Source: Bolinopsis microptera (Eukaryota > Ctenophora > Tentaculata > Lobata > Bolinopsidae). From it: a stretch of 64,000 bases of DNA. The notes beneath the pieces are model-generated. The model did no database searches and was not told the origin of the DNA. It worked only from the letters and a program-made list of their open reading frames with translations. The stretch covers positions 11,258,983 to 11,322,982 of the forward strand of contig NC_087077.1 in the NCBI RefSeq assembly GCF_026151205.1, read 5' to 3'. The stretch's first letter is position 1, and each line of letters begins with the position of its first letter. This document shows, piece after piece, positions 47,201 to 58,035 of the stretch. The translations under genes and the position numbers were made by a program.

Positions 47201-50200
47201 TATTCGGTCAAAATTACTTAATTACCGAGTGGTTGGTGTAATTAGGCTCATTTCCATGACAATGTCCCTCCCTCTCCAAGCAGGCGAGGTTGCTGAGTAG
47301 GAAACCCTTTGTACTAACCTCCCTCTGTACAATGTCTTATAATTTGTATAATGTATCCAGTTCACGTCACACATTTTACTGCTCGAACACGGTCACTTGA
47401 ATTGATTACACCCTCCTCCCCGGCAGCTGTGCTATGTTGTTAACTTTGTGAGTCGCTTTTAACGATGAAACTTTACTTGTTGTTCGGTGTTGGTTGCTGT
47501 GTGTTGTTCGGAGTTGCTCCCGTGGAAGAATCTGCTGGTGACGAGACAGCTGATGATGTGAAAGGAGAGAATGAAGTTCCGCCAGCTCAAAAATGGGAAA
47601 GCTTCAAAGCTTTGGAGACAGAAAATCCTGAGCTGGCATGGGAGAAATTAAAACTGTGGTTTAAAAACAACGGAAACATCCAGCACGTCGAACAGCCATG
47701 GAAGGACTTTAAAATTTTCAAAGACTCGCTTATTCTAGAACAACTAAAATCGACTGAGGACACAGCAGGGCAGGACACGTCTGAACAGAAGATAGAGGAA
47801 GCGTGGCAAGAGTTTGAGAAAGTGGGAGAGGAGGTGGGAGGGTTGTCGGAAGAGGAAAAGGTGGACGTGGTTCTGGAAAAGTTTAGAGAGTTTTACACTC
47901 AGGTGAAGGAGGATGGGACGCAGGAAAGTGGTCAGGATGAGGTGCAGATTGTTGAGGAGAGCGAGGACCACGTGGCAGAGGTTAAGGACGAGGCGGGTGG
48001 AGCAGAGGGTGGAGCAGAAGAAATTGAACTGGAAGAAGAACCAGTTGCTGAGGGCGAAGAAGGACCAGTCGCTGAGGATGAAGAAGAACCGGAAAATGTT
48101 GATGATGGAGAAGATGTAGCTGTTAGCAGGCCAGATGGGAACGGGGAAGATATGTTAGACAATGTCGCAGAAGATGCAACACACATTCAGTCGTTTCTAA
48201 AGCAAGAACAAGAAATGTTTCAGAAAACTAAAGATAATGTAAGAGCTTTATATCGTGTGAAATCATAGCTGCAGTAGTCTGTGTATATTTGTATTACTAT
48301 TGTGTCAGAACTGTTAATAAGGATTAAAATATATTGATTATTGATTAATTGGTTCTTTTATATATCTGAGGCTGCAATTTAGGTACCAGTGAGCCAGTAT
48401 TATAAATGTTGTGCCTATTGTAATCGATTCATTTTTTCAGGATCTAGCCAGCGAAATTGAGCAAAAAGCTGCCGCAGAGTAAGTTATATTAATACAGTTT
48501 CAGAGCTCTGTGCCTCATGTGTGCTTGATTTTTTGTGTTTCCCCACGTTATTGCTTGTGATCTTGTGTGAGAAATTATCAGATTTGAAACTTTCAACGCA
48601 CACATTTTGTCAGTATTTCCAAACTACCGAGGTTTTGTCAAGGAATTAGTTGAAACCCTACTAGATAATAATCCCACTGTTTTCAGGTCCGAACTAGTGA
48701 AAGCTCTTTCGGAGGAAATGTTAGCAAAGTTTTCAGAGTTAAAGGAGGAAAACAGTGCATTAAAGGAAAGAATATCCTCACTAGAAACTGGTCTAACAGA
48801 TAAACTAGATACTATCACCTCTGAACTAGCAGAGCTCAAGAAACAGGTTAGTTCGGTGTTATATCGCTTATTAATATTATTATATATCGGACTTCATTTG
48901 AAATTTAACTTCAGACCTTTAAATCATGATACCGTTGGGAAGGAGTCGTGAAAGGGCGATACAGTTTGTAGGACACTGCCCTGTCTTTATAGGATTGTTA
49001 TTTTATACCAGGCCGCCATTCATGTGGAATTCTCGCAGTTACAAGAAATCTCACGTATCATTATAGGTCTTTACTTGCAGGTAGAAGAAGAACCCGAAAC
49101 GGACGGGACTACTTCAGGGACTAACCTGCAGGAAGTACAGGACCTTATCAGCAAATCTCTCAAGTTGTATGCCGCTGACGAGGTCGGCATGCCAGACTTT
49201 GCTCTGGAAAGTTCAGGTTAGAATCGTAATATTGCTCGCAGATGCTTTTAGCTAAGAGCTAATAAATTTGTGAACCTTTCCCAGCGAAGCCGATTAAGCT
49301 AGCCTATGAAGTATGAATGCATACACAATTTCGCCAAACATCCATGTGGAAAATTATTTGGTTATATTTAGGTGCTGTAGTGTTCACTATTGGAGAAACT
49401 GAGCCCTACACCCGAGATACACCATGGATGGGTGTGTTCGGGATATCTATTTGGAGAAGTTGCAAAACTCCCCGACTAGCAATCCAGGTTTGAATTTCCA
49501 CACATGCAGATTTTAGGATTTTAAGATTTGAATTTCAGATCTTAATCTGTAAATACTGTCGCCCAATCAACTTCTCATATTAGATTGCAATAACTTGCAA
49601 GATCTATTCGTTGAAATTAAGTCTGGAATTTAAATTATCTTCAGAAAGATAACAGTCCAGGAAACTGCTGGAGTTTTACTGGAGACAAGGGTTCTCTGAC
49701 CATTCAACTATCAGCCCAGGTTTATATTTTTATTTGCATTTATTTCGTTTAATTTGTACACTAAGTTCTATTTCATTCGCGCTGACGACATAAACATAAA
49801 GTTAATTAAAATTATCCGAAATACGGCTAATCCTTAAAACACCCAGGTGTTTCCAGAACACTTCACGGTAGACCACATACCGTTAGAATTGGCGCCAAAT
49901 GGTAATGCCTCGAGTGCCCCATACTATTTCAGAGTTTTGGGACTCGACTATGGAAACGCCCCCAAAGGTATCTGAGTTTCTTTATCCTTTTTTCTCGATC
50001 CCGCGCGTGACCGCTGTACATTAGAATTGCTCACTTGATTATCTTTCTTTTAATCGAATTTTAAAGGAGATGAATAGGGGGGGGGGGGGGGGGGCAACGT
50101 TTTGTAGATTAAGGTAGATTAAAGTAGAATTTCATCCATTTTTTTGCGAATTCTACTCTACTTTATTCTACTTTATTCTACTTTATTCTATGTTGGCCCC

Positions 50201-50548
50201 CAACGTTTTGTAGATTAAGGTAGATAAAAGTAGAATGTCATCCATTTTTTTTGCGAATTCTACTCTACTTTATTCTACGTTGGCCCCCCCCCCCCCCCCC
50301 CCCCCCCCTGAATACATTAAAGTTCTGTAGTTTTAAAACATTCTCAATTTTCAGGTCACGTTTTAGGAAACTATGAATTCACCGAATTCCCCATCCAAAC
50401 TTTTGCAGTCCAGCAAAACCCGTACGAAAAGTACTTTCGTTTTGTTAAAGTAGAAATTCTAAGTAATCACGGCAACAAAGACTATACATGTTTGTACAGA
50501 TTCAGGGTACATGGTAGACCTCACGATACGGATACCTATAACGGATGA
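41251..50548 (+). CDS. SUN1/SUN2-like: SUN-domain nuclear envelope protein (SUN1/2 type), main 15 exons
   Basis: Inner nuclear membrane half of the LINC complex; binds KASH proteins in the perinuclear space. Exons: 41251-41411, 42496-42852, 43071-43131, 43353-43493, 43717-43863, 44102-44293, 44925-45203, 45420-45557, 48441-48478, 48687-48846, 49081-49216, 49372-49487, 49645-49719, 49847-49967, 50355-50548. All phases agree; with 27693-27785 the model is 802 residues. The start of the 42496 exon is the weakest call. Layout: basic Ser/Arg nucleoplasmic part; transmembrane helix in exon 43353 (TLLLFLVLGTCGVVGLSV); long coiled coil, very Glu/Lys/Arg-rich in 44102-45203; SUN domain from about residue 620 (DFALESSGAVV, MGVFGISIW, PGNCWSFTG, SSAPYYFRVLG, YEFTEFPIQTF, DYTCLYRFRVHG). 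The KASH-disulfide Cys position is Gly here. Confidence 0.9.
41583..41762. repeat. 36-bp minisatellite, five copies
   Basis: Unit ggttagaggacccctccttg plus 16 bp (tggacaccctcggagg), five copies with few changes, in the SUN intron after 41411. It is open in both strands because 36 is a multiple of three. No sign that it is translated. Confidence 0.9.
41820..42170 (-). mobile_element. Degenerate antisense LINE reverse-transcriptase fragment
   Basis: The minus strand reads LSHSLFLDTKEAFDNITFQA then IKRNLKNSNIPRPSQIG, an RT motif A segment like LDIEGAFDNVSFKAI of the LINE at 33633. The upstream half (42170 to 41950) has a stop and shifts frame. Lies in a SUN intron. Confidence 0.65.
42878..42965. 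repeat. Short tandem repeat, about 30-bp unit, three copies
   Basis: gtgctaaatggaaatgttta caatgcgcat and two variants follow each other, right after the donor at 42853. Confidence 0.6.
43257..43346. repeat. taattaacta-type simple repeat
   Basis: AT-only degenerate tandem tract ending 7 bp before the acceptor of the exon at 43353, so it may overlap the branch-point region. Confidence 0.6.
45558..47464. other. SUN intron upstream of nested acidic gene
   Basis: AT-rich; no exon seen. It should hold the promoter of the nested gene at 47465. TATA-like tataatttgtataatg lies at about 47338-47353, about 115 nt before its ATG. Confidence 0.35.
47465..48268 (+). CDS. Orphan acidic secreted protein nested in a SUN intron
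   Basis: Single-exon 267-residue ORF on the same strand as its host gene, between SUN exons 45420-45557 and 48441-48478. Family not recognised. It starts with a clear signal peptide (MKLYLLFGVGCCVLFGVA). Residues about 35-115 are helical with several Trp (KWESFKAL, AWEKLKLWF, PWKDFKIF, AWQEFEKV), which looks like a repeated W-x(2)-F/L helix motif. Residues about 150-230 are almost entirely Glu/Asp with small residues (EEPVAEGEEGPVAEDEEEP). The C-terminus returns to mixed helix (IQSFLKQEQEMFQKTKDNV). No Cys after the signal peptide and no transmembrane helix. It is a candidate calcium-binding or extracellular-matrix acidic protein, but no function is shown. A possible ATTAAA lies about 55 nt after the stop. 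Confidence 0.7.
   Translation: MKLYLLFGVGCCVLFGVAPVEESAGDETADDVKGENEVPPAQKWESFKALETENPELAWEKLKLWFKNNGNIQHVEQPWKDFKIFKDSLILEQLKSTEDTAGQDTSEQKIEEAWQEFEKVGEEVGGLSEEEKVDVVLEKFREFYTQVKEDGTQESGQDEVQIVEESEDHVAEVKDEAGGAEGGAEEIELEEEPVAEGEEGPVAEDEEEPENVDDGEDVAVSRPDGNGEDMLDNVAEDATHIQSFLKQEQEMFQKTKDNVRALYRVKS
50077..50308. mobile_element. MITE bounded by poly-G and poly-C ends
   Basis: Starts with an 18-nt G-run (50077-50094) and ends with a 25-nt C-run (50284-50308). tgaata stands on both sides (50071-50076 and 50309-50314) as a 6-bp target-site duplication. The interior has caacgttttgtagattaagg twice and inverted ctactttattctac repeats, so it folds back on itself. Located in the last SUN intron. Confidence 0.7.
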
Positions 50549-50693
50549 CACCAGCCTCATACTAATGCCTAAAATGTATGGTTGATAATTGTATAATGTA
50601 TATTGTATAAATAATATGTGCTATTTATGTATTTTATCATTGTAAAATAGTCATGTCGGTGATTATGGTTACTGAATCTTACACTGACCTTCA

Positions 50694-50699
50694 AATAAA
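50694..50699 (+). promoter_or_regulatory. Polyadenylation signal AATAAA of the SUN gene
   Basis: Canonical hexamer 146 nt after the SUN stop codon. Confidence 0.65.
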
Positions 50700-50714
50700 A
50701 AACTTATAATATGG

Positions 50715-51340
50715 TAGGACGGGCGTCGGAAATTATAGTATGATTGAAAGTTCGTTCAGAATTCAGATCATAGTTGCACTACACTCAGCTTGTTTTTATA
50801 AAGACGCCTTTAAAATGGTAAAAATTAAAGACGCTGAAGCCTTGGCCAAAGTTAACCCTCTTAATATAACGAACTGAGTGTATTTGGAACTGTGAATCGT
50901 ATTTGGTCGTTGAACCAAAAGGAGTGAATTATGTATAACATGAACAGCATCTTTACTTATTATCAAGGGGATATTGTTAGCTGTTGAAAATTGAATTTCA
51001 TAGGTTTATTTCAAGTTGTTTTTATTAAGACTGTTCTATACAGTCAATTGGGTAATATTCATGTCATTGAAATTATAGAATTTGAATTAATTTATGAATA
51101 TGTTATTAGCAAATTGAATAGTTTTCCTTCTCTCCCCGACTTTGAAAAACTTCATTACAACTGCATTCCACTAGTTAACACTGAAATTTTAACTTGTGCA
51201 GTCGAGGACAGTTGTAAATCAGCTCATAGAAATAGTCGGAATACTAATTAATATTAAAGATGGTGGGTTGATTTCAAGTAAATGAACTACTATCCATAGC
51301 GGGCTATAAGTTATTTAATGAAAGCAGTTTCTACTGATAC
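50715..51340. other. Intergenic downstream of SUN
   Basis: AT-rich. One 86-codon open frame (50991-51251) has no recognisable features and is not called. Confidence 0.35.
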
Positions 51341-51349
51341 ATACAGGAA

Positions 51350-51990
51350 TCAACATAAGATATGATCATAACCCGACTCTGGTTGCTGGGAGTGGGAAGA
51401 AGATTGAGAAATTCGATGACTTTGTATATTTGGGTAGTAGAATGAAGAGTTCGGAGAAGGACTTCGAAGTGAGGAAAGCTAAGGTATGGGGAGCGTGTCA
51501 ACAGATGAAGCTTGTATGGAAGTCGGATATGCGTAAAGATCTCAAGTTACGACTGTTCCTGGCTACAGTCGAGTCCATCCTTCTATATGGCTCTGAAACA
51601 TGGACTGTCAGCCAGACCCTCGCAAAACGTATTGATGGATGTTATACGAGAATGCTGAGGATGGCACTTAACATTGACTGGAAAGAGCGGCAGACTAACG
51701 CCAAGGTGTATGGACACCTCATCAGAGCATCTGATAAGATAACTGCACGGAGGATGAGACTCGTAGGTCATTTAGCCAGACATGAAGAACTTCTGAGTCA
51801 TCAACTTCTCTTCTAGGAACCCCTTCAAGGACATCGTCGAAGGGGAAGACCACACCTCACATATATTGACATCCTTCGGAAGGACACAGGGCTTGACGAC
51901 AGCAAGGAGATTAACAAACTCATGCTGGATAGACAGATTTGGAAAAAAAAACTATCTCTGTTAGGACGTTGAAGGCGCCCTAAGTCGAGT
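51350..51990 (+). mobile_element. LINE 3'-end fragment
   Basis: Open frame to 51816 reading [52 protein letters not shown] and ARRMRLVGHLARHEEL, then a frameshift and RRGRPHLTYIDILRKDTGLD up to about 51975. This is the post-RT C-terminal part of the same LINE family as the minus-strand fragment at 11570-12780. 5'-truncated, no A-tail or target duplication seen. Confidence 0.75.
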
Positions 51991-52045
51991 AAGTCGAGTC
52001 TACTGATACTCTGATTGAGGGGGGTTCACCCTGATTATTTTGTGG

Positions 52046-52212
52046 AATTTGATTTCGAGATAGCAATTGACCAACAAACTAGGGCCTGTGACCGAACTCT
52101 TGAGGGGGTTGCGGACTCCGGGTGCCCACCGGTGCCCGGAACCCCCTCAAACGTTTGGTCACAGGACACAGGCCCTAGTTTGTTGGTCAATTGCTATCTC
52201 GAAATCAAATTT
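52046..52212. mobile_element. Hairpin element (MITE-like palindrome)
   Basis: aatttgatttcgagatagca (from 52046) is repeated inverted at the right end, and the arms pair over about 60 bp through tagggcctgtg and gagggggtt. The right arm carries an extra 6-bp duplication. The centre ccgggtgcccaccggtgcccgg is itself palindromic. No coding capacity. Confidence 0.7.
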
Positions 52213-52802
52213 TTGTCGAAACTCAACTCCTCAGTCGATCATGTAATATGTTGAGACTTGAGAGAAAATACTTTCTGCCACCCGAAGTACGAATTGGATT
52301 TGAAGGAAGGCGCGGGAAGCTGATTTTGGATTCCACGCGTCTGCGCAATATTACAATATACCACGCTGCTATTATATACCCTAGCTTCCGTCCCATCACC
52401 TGAGCAGTGTAAAAGAAGTCATTTAAATTTGCCCTCTAGAGACTTCTACAGTCCTTTGAATTTTGTTCTAAACGAAAACAGACTTCGTGGGCTGATTTTA
52501 AGCTCTTTGTGCTTGCATCCACGCACAACGATCCAATGAAGCGCGCGCAAATTTCTGTCACAGAAGCTGTCCCGAAGCACACTTTTACCATAAAAAAGTT
52601 GCTCGGATTTAGCGCGCAAGAATACCGTGAGTGCTTCTAAACTGTCATCAAGCTACAGGCTATCTTGGTTTACGTGTTACTTAAGCGACAGTATTGGGAC
52701 TCCCAGTAACGAGGAGAGGAGGTTTAAGAAAACTAAATTGTACGCAATTTGCAAATGTTGGCTACAAGTTAGTGTCAGCAAATAGCCCATTTTAAATTGG
52801 TA

Positions 52803-53508
52803 TGGGAACGTTCACATATTACGTTAGCGAGTTTTTGGCAATTTTTACCCCCTCCCCCACTCCGTCAGCAATTGTCAGCATGGCATTAAGCTTCTACATA
52901 GGTGAAATATAGAAATAATAACAACAAAATTCCACACAATATCTTGTTGGGACACGTGCAGACTGTAGCCAAGAAGTAAAAATGAAGCTGATCTAACAAT
53001 GGAGACGGAATGCTCGATTGTATCGGTTTGTTTAATTCCAAATAAGGGAACAATATTGTATGGTAGGTTGAAACTTATCTGTGAGTAGATAGTTGCCCGT
53101 ATCACATCAATACGAAACTCGGAATACAGTCACCTGAAGCTAACATGTTTACTGCGAGCTTACAGATTAATATAAACCCCCCCGCCCCCCCCCCCCCCCC
53201 CCGCGTCAGCAGTTTTAACTTCGTTTTTACGCTATTCTTTTTGTTAGTAAACGCACTATTTTTGTGAACAAACAATTTTTATTATGATCAGCTTTACTTT
53301 TGATAGATATAATCCAACAAAATGTTTAAGTAAGAAATTTCTAAAAGTAGGATTTTGTTTCATCAATGACTTGCAAAAGGCCGACTTATAACCAGCTGTT
53401 GAAATTATAGCCTATCCGAGAAAACATGGTACTTTGGAAAAACTTAACTACAGTACTAGCAACTGCGCGTTTTGCTCTAGAAACACAGGCAATTACGTTA
53501 CGCCACTG
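52803..53508. mobile_element. MITE remnants with poly-C tract
   Basis: The left part (52803-52880) matches the terminus of the family at 2657 (cgttcacatattacgtta, then C-runs). A 25-nt C-rich run lies at 53177-53202. The right end gttacgccactg (to 53508) is a solo hAT-like terminus as at 8837. Whether this is one or two degraded elements is unclear. Between them no gene is seen. Confidence 0.45.
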
Positions 53509-54376
53509 ACTGTATCCATAAACAAATCAGATCTGTTAGATTAACAGAGTATCTGATTGATTCCATTTCAGGTCACTCTCATCGTTATGAAACTAGGATT
53601 TCCATATGAATATTATCCAAAAAAAGGTTATCTATTTAAGATACCTGACGCTTATGTAATCATTGCCCGTTCTCTGGCAAGGGTAAAATAAAAAATATCA
53701 TTTATTTCCGTTTAGTCCCAAATTCGATCTAGTTCCGTTGTGATTCGATTCCTTTATACGGTCAAGATTGTTTTTTGTTGAAATCAAAATTAACTTACAA
53801 TGTGTCTTACGTAATGTCTTAAACTGAGTTTTCTGAAAATTCAAGATTTACAAACCTATATATAGAATTATCCTCATAGAAGGTTTTACAATTGGATGGG
53901 CAGGATGGCTGGGGCTAGTTGAGCTGGTGATGAGCCAAATTGAAGTAGAGTATTCAATATTATAACTTGATAACTTTACAATATAAGATTCAAATTTCCA
54001 ACACATTGTGTATATAACGTGACTAAAATAAAGTGACTTAATTTCAATCTGTTGTCAAAGGATTCAGGATTACGGATCCAGCTTGATAAGTTGTTCATTT
54101 GCCAAGATTCGCCCTCATTTGTTTTTTTATCAAAATATATCGATAGTATGAAAAGTCGATGCAACTTGCTAGTTGCTATCTGATAATAGTAATAATGAAC
54201 TTTCTGTACATGTTTTTCCTGATTTATTTTTCCATCCGATGGGTTAATGTTACGTCATAAAAAACGTGTGGCCATATTTATGATTATTATCTCATTTTAC
54301 AGAGCGATACCAAGTTAAAGTTGAAGTACACAAATCTGATAGGACAAATAACGGCCGATGGTGCAAAAAAAGGATT

Positions 54377-54928
54377 GGGCGACCCCTGTCCGACTCCGAA
54401 AATAGGTTTTTCGGACAATAGTTTATGTCAGATCCTACCATATGATTTTCTTGAAACTTTCCATAAAGTATGATGGTTATAGGACGCCGGACGGATGATC
54501 TGTGTAAGTTTGGGCGAATTTCTATGGGCAAAATTTGAGATATCACCTTAAACACAAAAAATATCTTGGGCGACCCCTGTCCGACTCCGAAAATAGGTTT
54601 TTCGGACAATAGTTTATGTCAGATCCTACCATATGATTTTCTTGAAACTTTCCATAAAGTATGATGGTTATAGGACGCCGGACGGATGATCTGTGTAAGT
54701 TTGGGCGAATTTCTATGGGCAAAATTTGAGATATCACCTTAAACACAAAAAATATCTTCAATTCGGTGGTTTGCAGTGGTTCCAAGGCATATATCTGGAG
54801 ATCCAACGCTAAGATTTTCTTGAACCTTTCCAGATAGTAAGATAGCTTTAAGACGAATAATCTGTGCAAGTTTGGGTGAATTTCTATGTGTCAATTTTGA
54901 GATATCACTTCAAACACAAGTAAATAGT
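54377..54928. repeat. 191-bp tandem duplication plus a diverged third copy
   Basis: 54377-54567 and 54568-54758 appear identical over 191 bp. 54759-54928 is a diverged third unit (tttcttgaacctttccaga, gtgcaagtttgggtgaattt, gagatatcacttcaaacaca). Identity of the first two implies a recent duplication or homogenisation. Confidence 0.85.
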
Positions 54929-54929
54929 G

Positions 54930-57298
54930 CTATCGGACAGGAGTCGATGTCAGGAGTTGTGTTACCCAAAAAAAGTGCGGTGATAGGGCAATAGTGTGAC
55001 TTTGCAGTCCGCACCCACCGCAATCATATATCACCTCTGATGGTTTGTATACAATCTAGACTATGTGTACATGCAATGGTAGGTGCCTTAGTGACTATCG
55101 AAGTTCCATTTAACATTTTTATTTAAATCTATCTTAGATTGAGATAATGGGAAGAGCACGTCAAACTGAAAAAGAAATGTTCATCTGGTTACGAATCGAA
55201 AACAGATTACAGAATAAAAATGTTTGCCTCAAAATAAAATCTGAAATACCTACAATTACTGCTTTAAATCACATTAGGTTCTTGTGATCATGTCATGTGT
55301 GGTACTGGAGATCTAATCCGCATTCCGATAGGCACATCATTACTCAATTACTCATGGGATGATTTTAATTCATTTACTCGCCTCAAATCACGAGCTTATA
55401 TGCTTAATTCCGTTTTAAGTCTATCCTGGCCGTGATAGTTCGGGATTAAGTCCGTTAGCGTTTCAGTCTGTTTGCCGTTAAAATAAAATTGTATGATTAA
55501 AGACATGGGACCACTATCTCATTTCATATTTTCGACAAAGGATTATGAGTCGATGATAAGTGATAACTTACTCGAACTCAGGGTCGTAATTCCGAATTTG
55601 AACTTGGGGGAATCTGATTTGGCAATTGGAGGCAGGGGTCTGGGGCTGAGCCCTGTCAGAAAATTTGTAACTTTGTAAGTTAAAATTATGAATTTTTAGC
55701 AATTAGAAATCATCTTTCTCTTATGTATAGAAAGATAGAAGCACTTCTAGAATTATTGGACGGCTCACGGCACCTTACAGATCAGACATCAAAGATCTCT
55801 ACAGTAAGCAGGATTTCCCAATGCAATGATCATAATTATAGTTTGTAAGTTATTATTTGTAGTAAACCACAAAGAAAATTTAAATTTTTGGCCAAAAATC
55901 TTGATCATCCCCCCTCCCATCCCCCGGGAATTGCAGCCCTGCTAAAACTTGAATTAAAGATGCTCACAAATTACGATATAACATTAACGTAATTTCTAAT
56001 ATAAATATCATAAAAGTTCATTGCATAATATCTGGCACGACTTCAAGGAACGAAATCAGTCGCTTCCTGTAAGCGACTGTAATCCCAATATTGAGGTAAA
56101 AATTCAAGAGTTACAAGTTAATAATATTAAAAGTAAGCTATTATATTGAATTATGCTGTATATTATTATATACGCATATTCATTATTCTGAACGTTCTAA
56201 GAAAGAGCGTACACGTTAGACTAAGACATATTGAATTTCTAAAATCTGTTAGCACCTTTTATTAGTGCAAGGCGAACCTTGTAACGACATCTCTTTAAAT
56301 GTACTTTTGCTTTTGTGTCTCGTGTCCTTGGATGACGAATGAAAATTGAAAACTTAAACTCGATCGTCATTGATTGAAGTTCATTTCTCCCAAGACCAAG
56401 GTCGTTCTTCCGCAGTAACTGAATTATTTTCAGGCGTTGTTTTGCGTCTCAGCAAAATGTCTAGTAGTAGTCAGTGGGTTTCCTTCGGTGCGCTTGGGGA
56501 AAAATCTTCACTGAGTACAATGTATTAACTCTAAATTAGCGTAATTAAGTCTGAATTATTTCGTCTCACCGTACATCATGTTCAAACTATCTTGCTTTTT
56601 TCGGTATTTCTTTTTTCGATTTTCCACGCTGTGTATGCTTTCAAACTGAACACCTACAGCAATTATAAGCTAGCACCGCTAGTGCTTCTATTGCATTAGA
56701 GCAGTAGGTAATTCTCAACAAAGAAATCGAATCATTTTAGTGCAAAATCGTAAAATATAGTAGAACACGTGTTTACTTCTTTGATAAGCAACCAATATGA
56801 ATACTGATCAGAATGTTTTAAACTTTCAAACCTCATTGTTGGAGTCATGCCACAGAAAGGCAAAAGCGATTCTCTTGTTTTGGGATATTTATTGCAACCT
56901 TATCAGATCACTCTCTATATTATGTTCAGGAGAACATCTCTGAATCCTTGCACATTTTCAAGGTTAGGAAATCAGTTGGCTGGGAGGTGACATAGGTTTC
57001 ATTGGACACGTGATAGTGATCAGCCAATCAGCTTTTAGTTTAATTAAGGATCAATCAAATTCACTTAAATCACTATCATGTTGTTTTATTCAATGCTTGC
57101 TGCTCCTGCTACTTGTGTAAAATTAAAATGCAAATTGTATAAACCTTTCAATGTGAAACAGATCTGAGCAACTAGGCTGCGTGCGATTATGCTATATAAA
57201 TCATTTGTTGCGTAATTATTTGTCTTTGTACATATTTTTTATAGTTATTTAGAATATATATTCGCATTTATCCACACTATATTTACATTACACGTACA
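54930..57298. other. Intergenic, no gene seen
   Basis: AT-rich sequence upstream of the transporter gene. No coding signal; no clear repeats beyond simple AT tracts. Confidence 0.4.
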
Positions 57299-57362
57299 AC
57301 GTGATATCGTTGGTAGAGCAAGAGACGCGAAATCTCGAGGTTCTGGGATCATTCCCCAGTTG
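57299..57362 (+). repeat. tRNA-like relic
   Basis: tatcgttggtagagca resembles a tRNA D-arm/box A. gaga-cgcgaaa-tctc forms an anticodon-arm-like hairpin (position 33 is G, not U). ggttctgggatcattcccc resembles a T-arm/box B with a damaged T-loop. No acceptor stem. A decayed tRNA or SINE copy, not a working tRNA. Confidence 0.4.
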
Positions 57363-58014
57363 TCCCTAGTTTTTCAGAGTTAATCATCACATATAGACAG
57401 CATGAGAGTAGGCCTGGCCAATGGCCATCTCGAAGTGATAATATTTTTTATACCTTGTATACTATTCAAATGAAACAAGCTGTGTTTGTGAAACAGCCTC
57501 TGTATCATTTCAGTTGACAGTATTTGCTAGGTCAGTCTTTTACTACTAGTAAACAACAGTCCCGGAGTACAGTACCGATTTGCTAATATGTAAATATTAT
57601 TATTATGATTATTATTATTTGGAATTCAAAACGAAATAAACAAGAGCTAAGTGGAGAGATGACATAGTTGATTAGATTTTTTACCATAATTGTTTGATAT
57701 TGTCGAATTACAATATGTTATGATAAATGTTTCTAATATCATATCGAGGCACATGCATGCCACCCCATACTACTACTAAATAGGTTGAAATATTAGTTGT
57801 TGTTGGAAATAATTTAATACAAAGCATTTTCAACAATTATTTTTGACAAAATGATATATATTTGAGTGTACCTATACTACCGGTCGCGGTTATTGGTATA
57901 TTTCTAGTACAAGATATCAATATCCCTTATCAATATCATTATCCCTCTCGTGATTAGATACGGAAACCAACAATAAGCATTTGGGAAACCTCGAATCTCC
58001 CTTTACACAATCTT

Positions 58015-58035
58015 TCACTTTTCAGTCTCAGGATC
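58015..58035 (+). promoter_or_regulatory. Splice acceptor 10 nt before the transporter ATG
   Basis: ctttcacttttcag ends at 58025, then TCTCAGGATC and ATG. A strong acceptor. Confidence 0.6.

Noticed and set aside
47932-48186. Ser-rich frame opposite the acidic gene
   Set aside because: Antisense shadow of the Glu/Asp-rich codons of 47465-48268.
50991-51251. 86-codon plus-strand frame after SUN
   Set aside because: Composition is AT-driven and no domain or signal is visible; could be chance.
57299-57362. Functional tRNA gene
   Set aside because: No acceptor stem, G at position 33 and a damaged T-loop; kept only as a relic.
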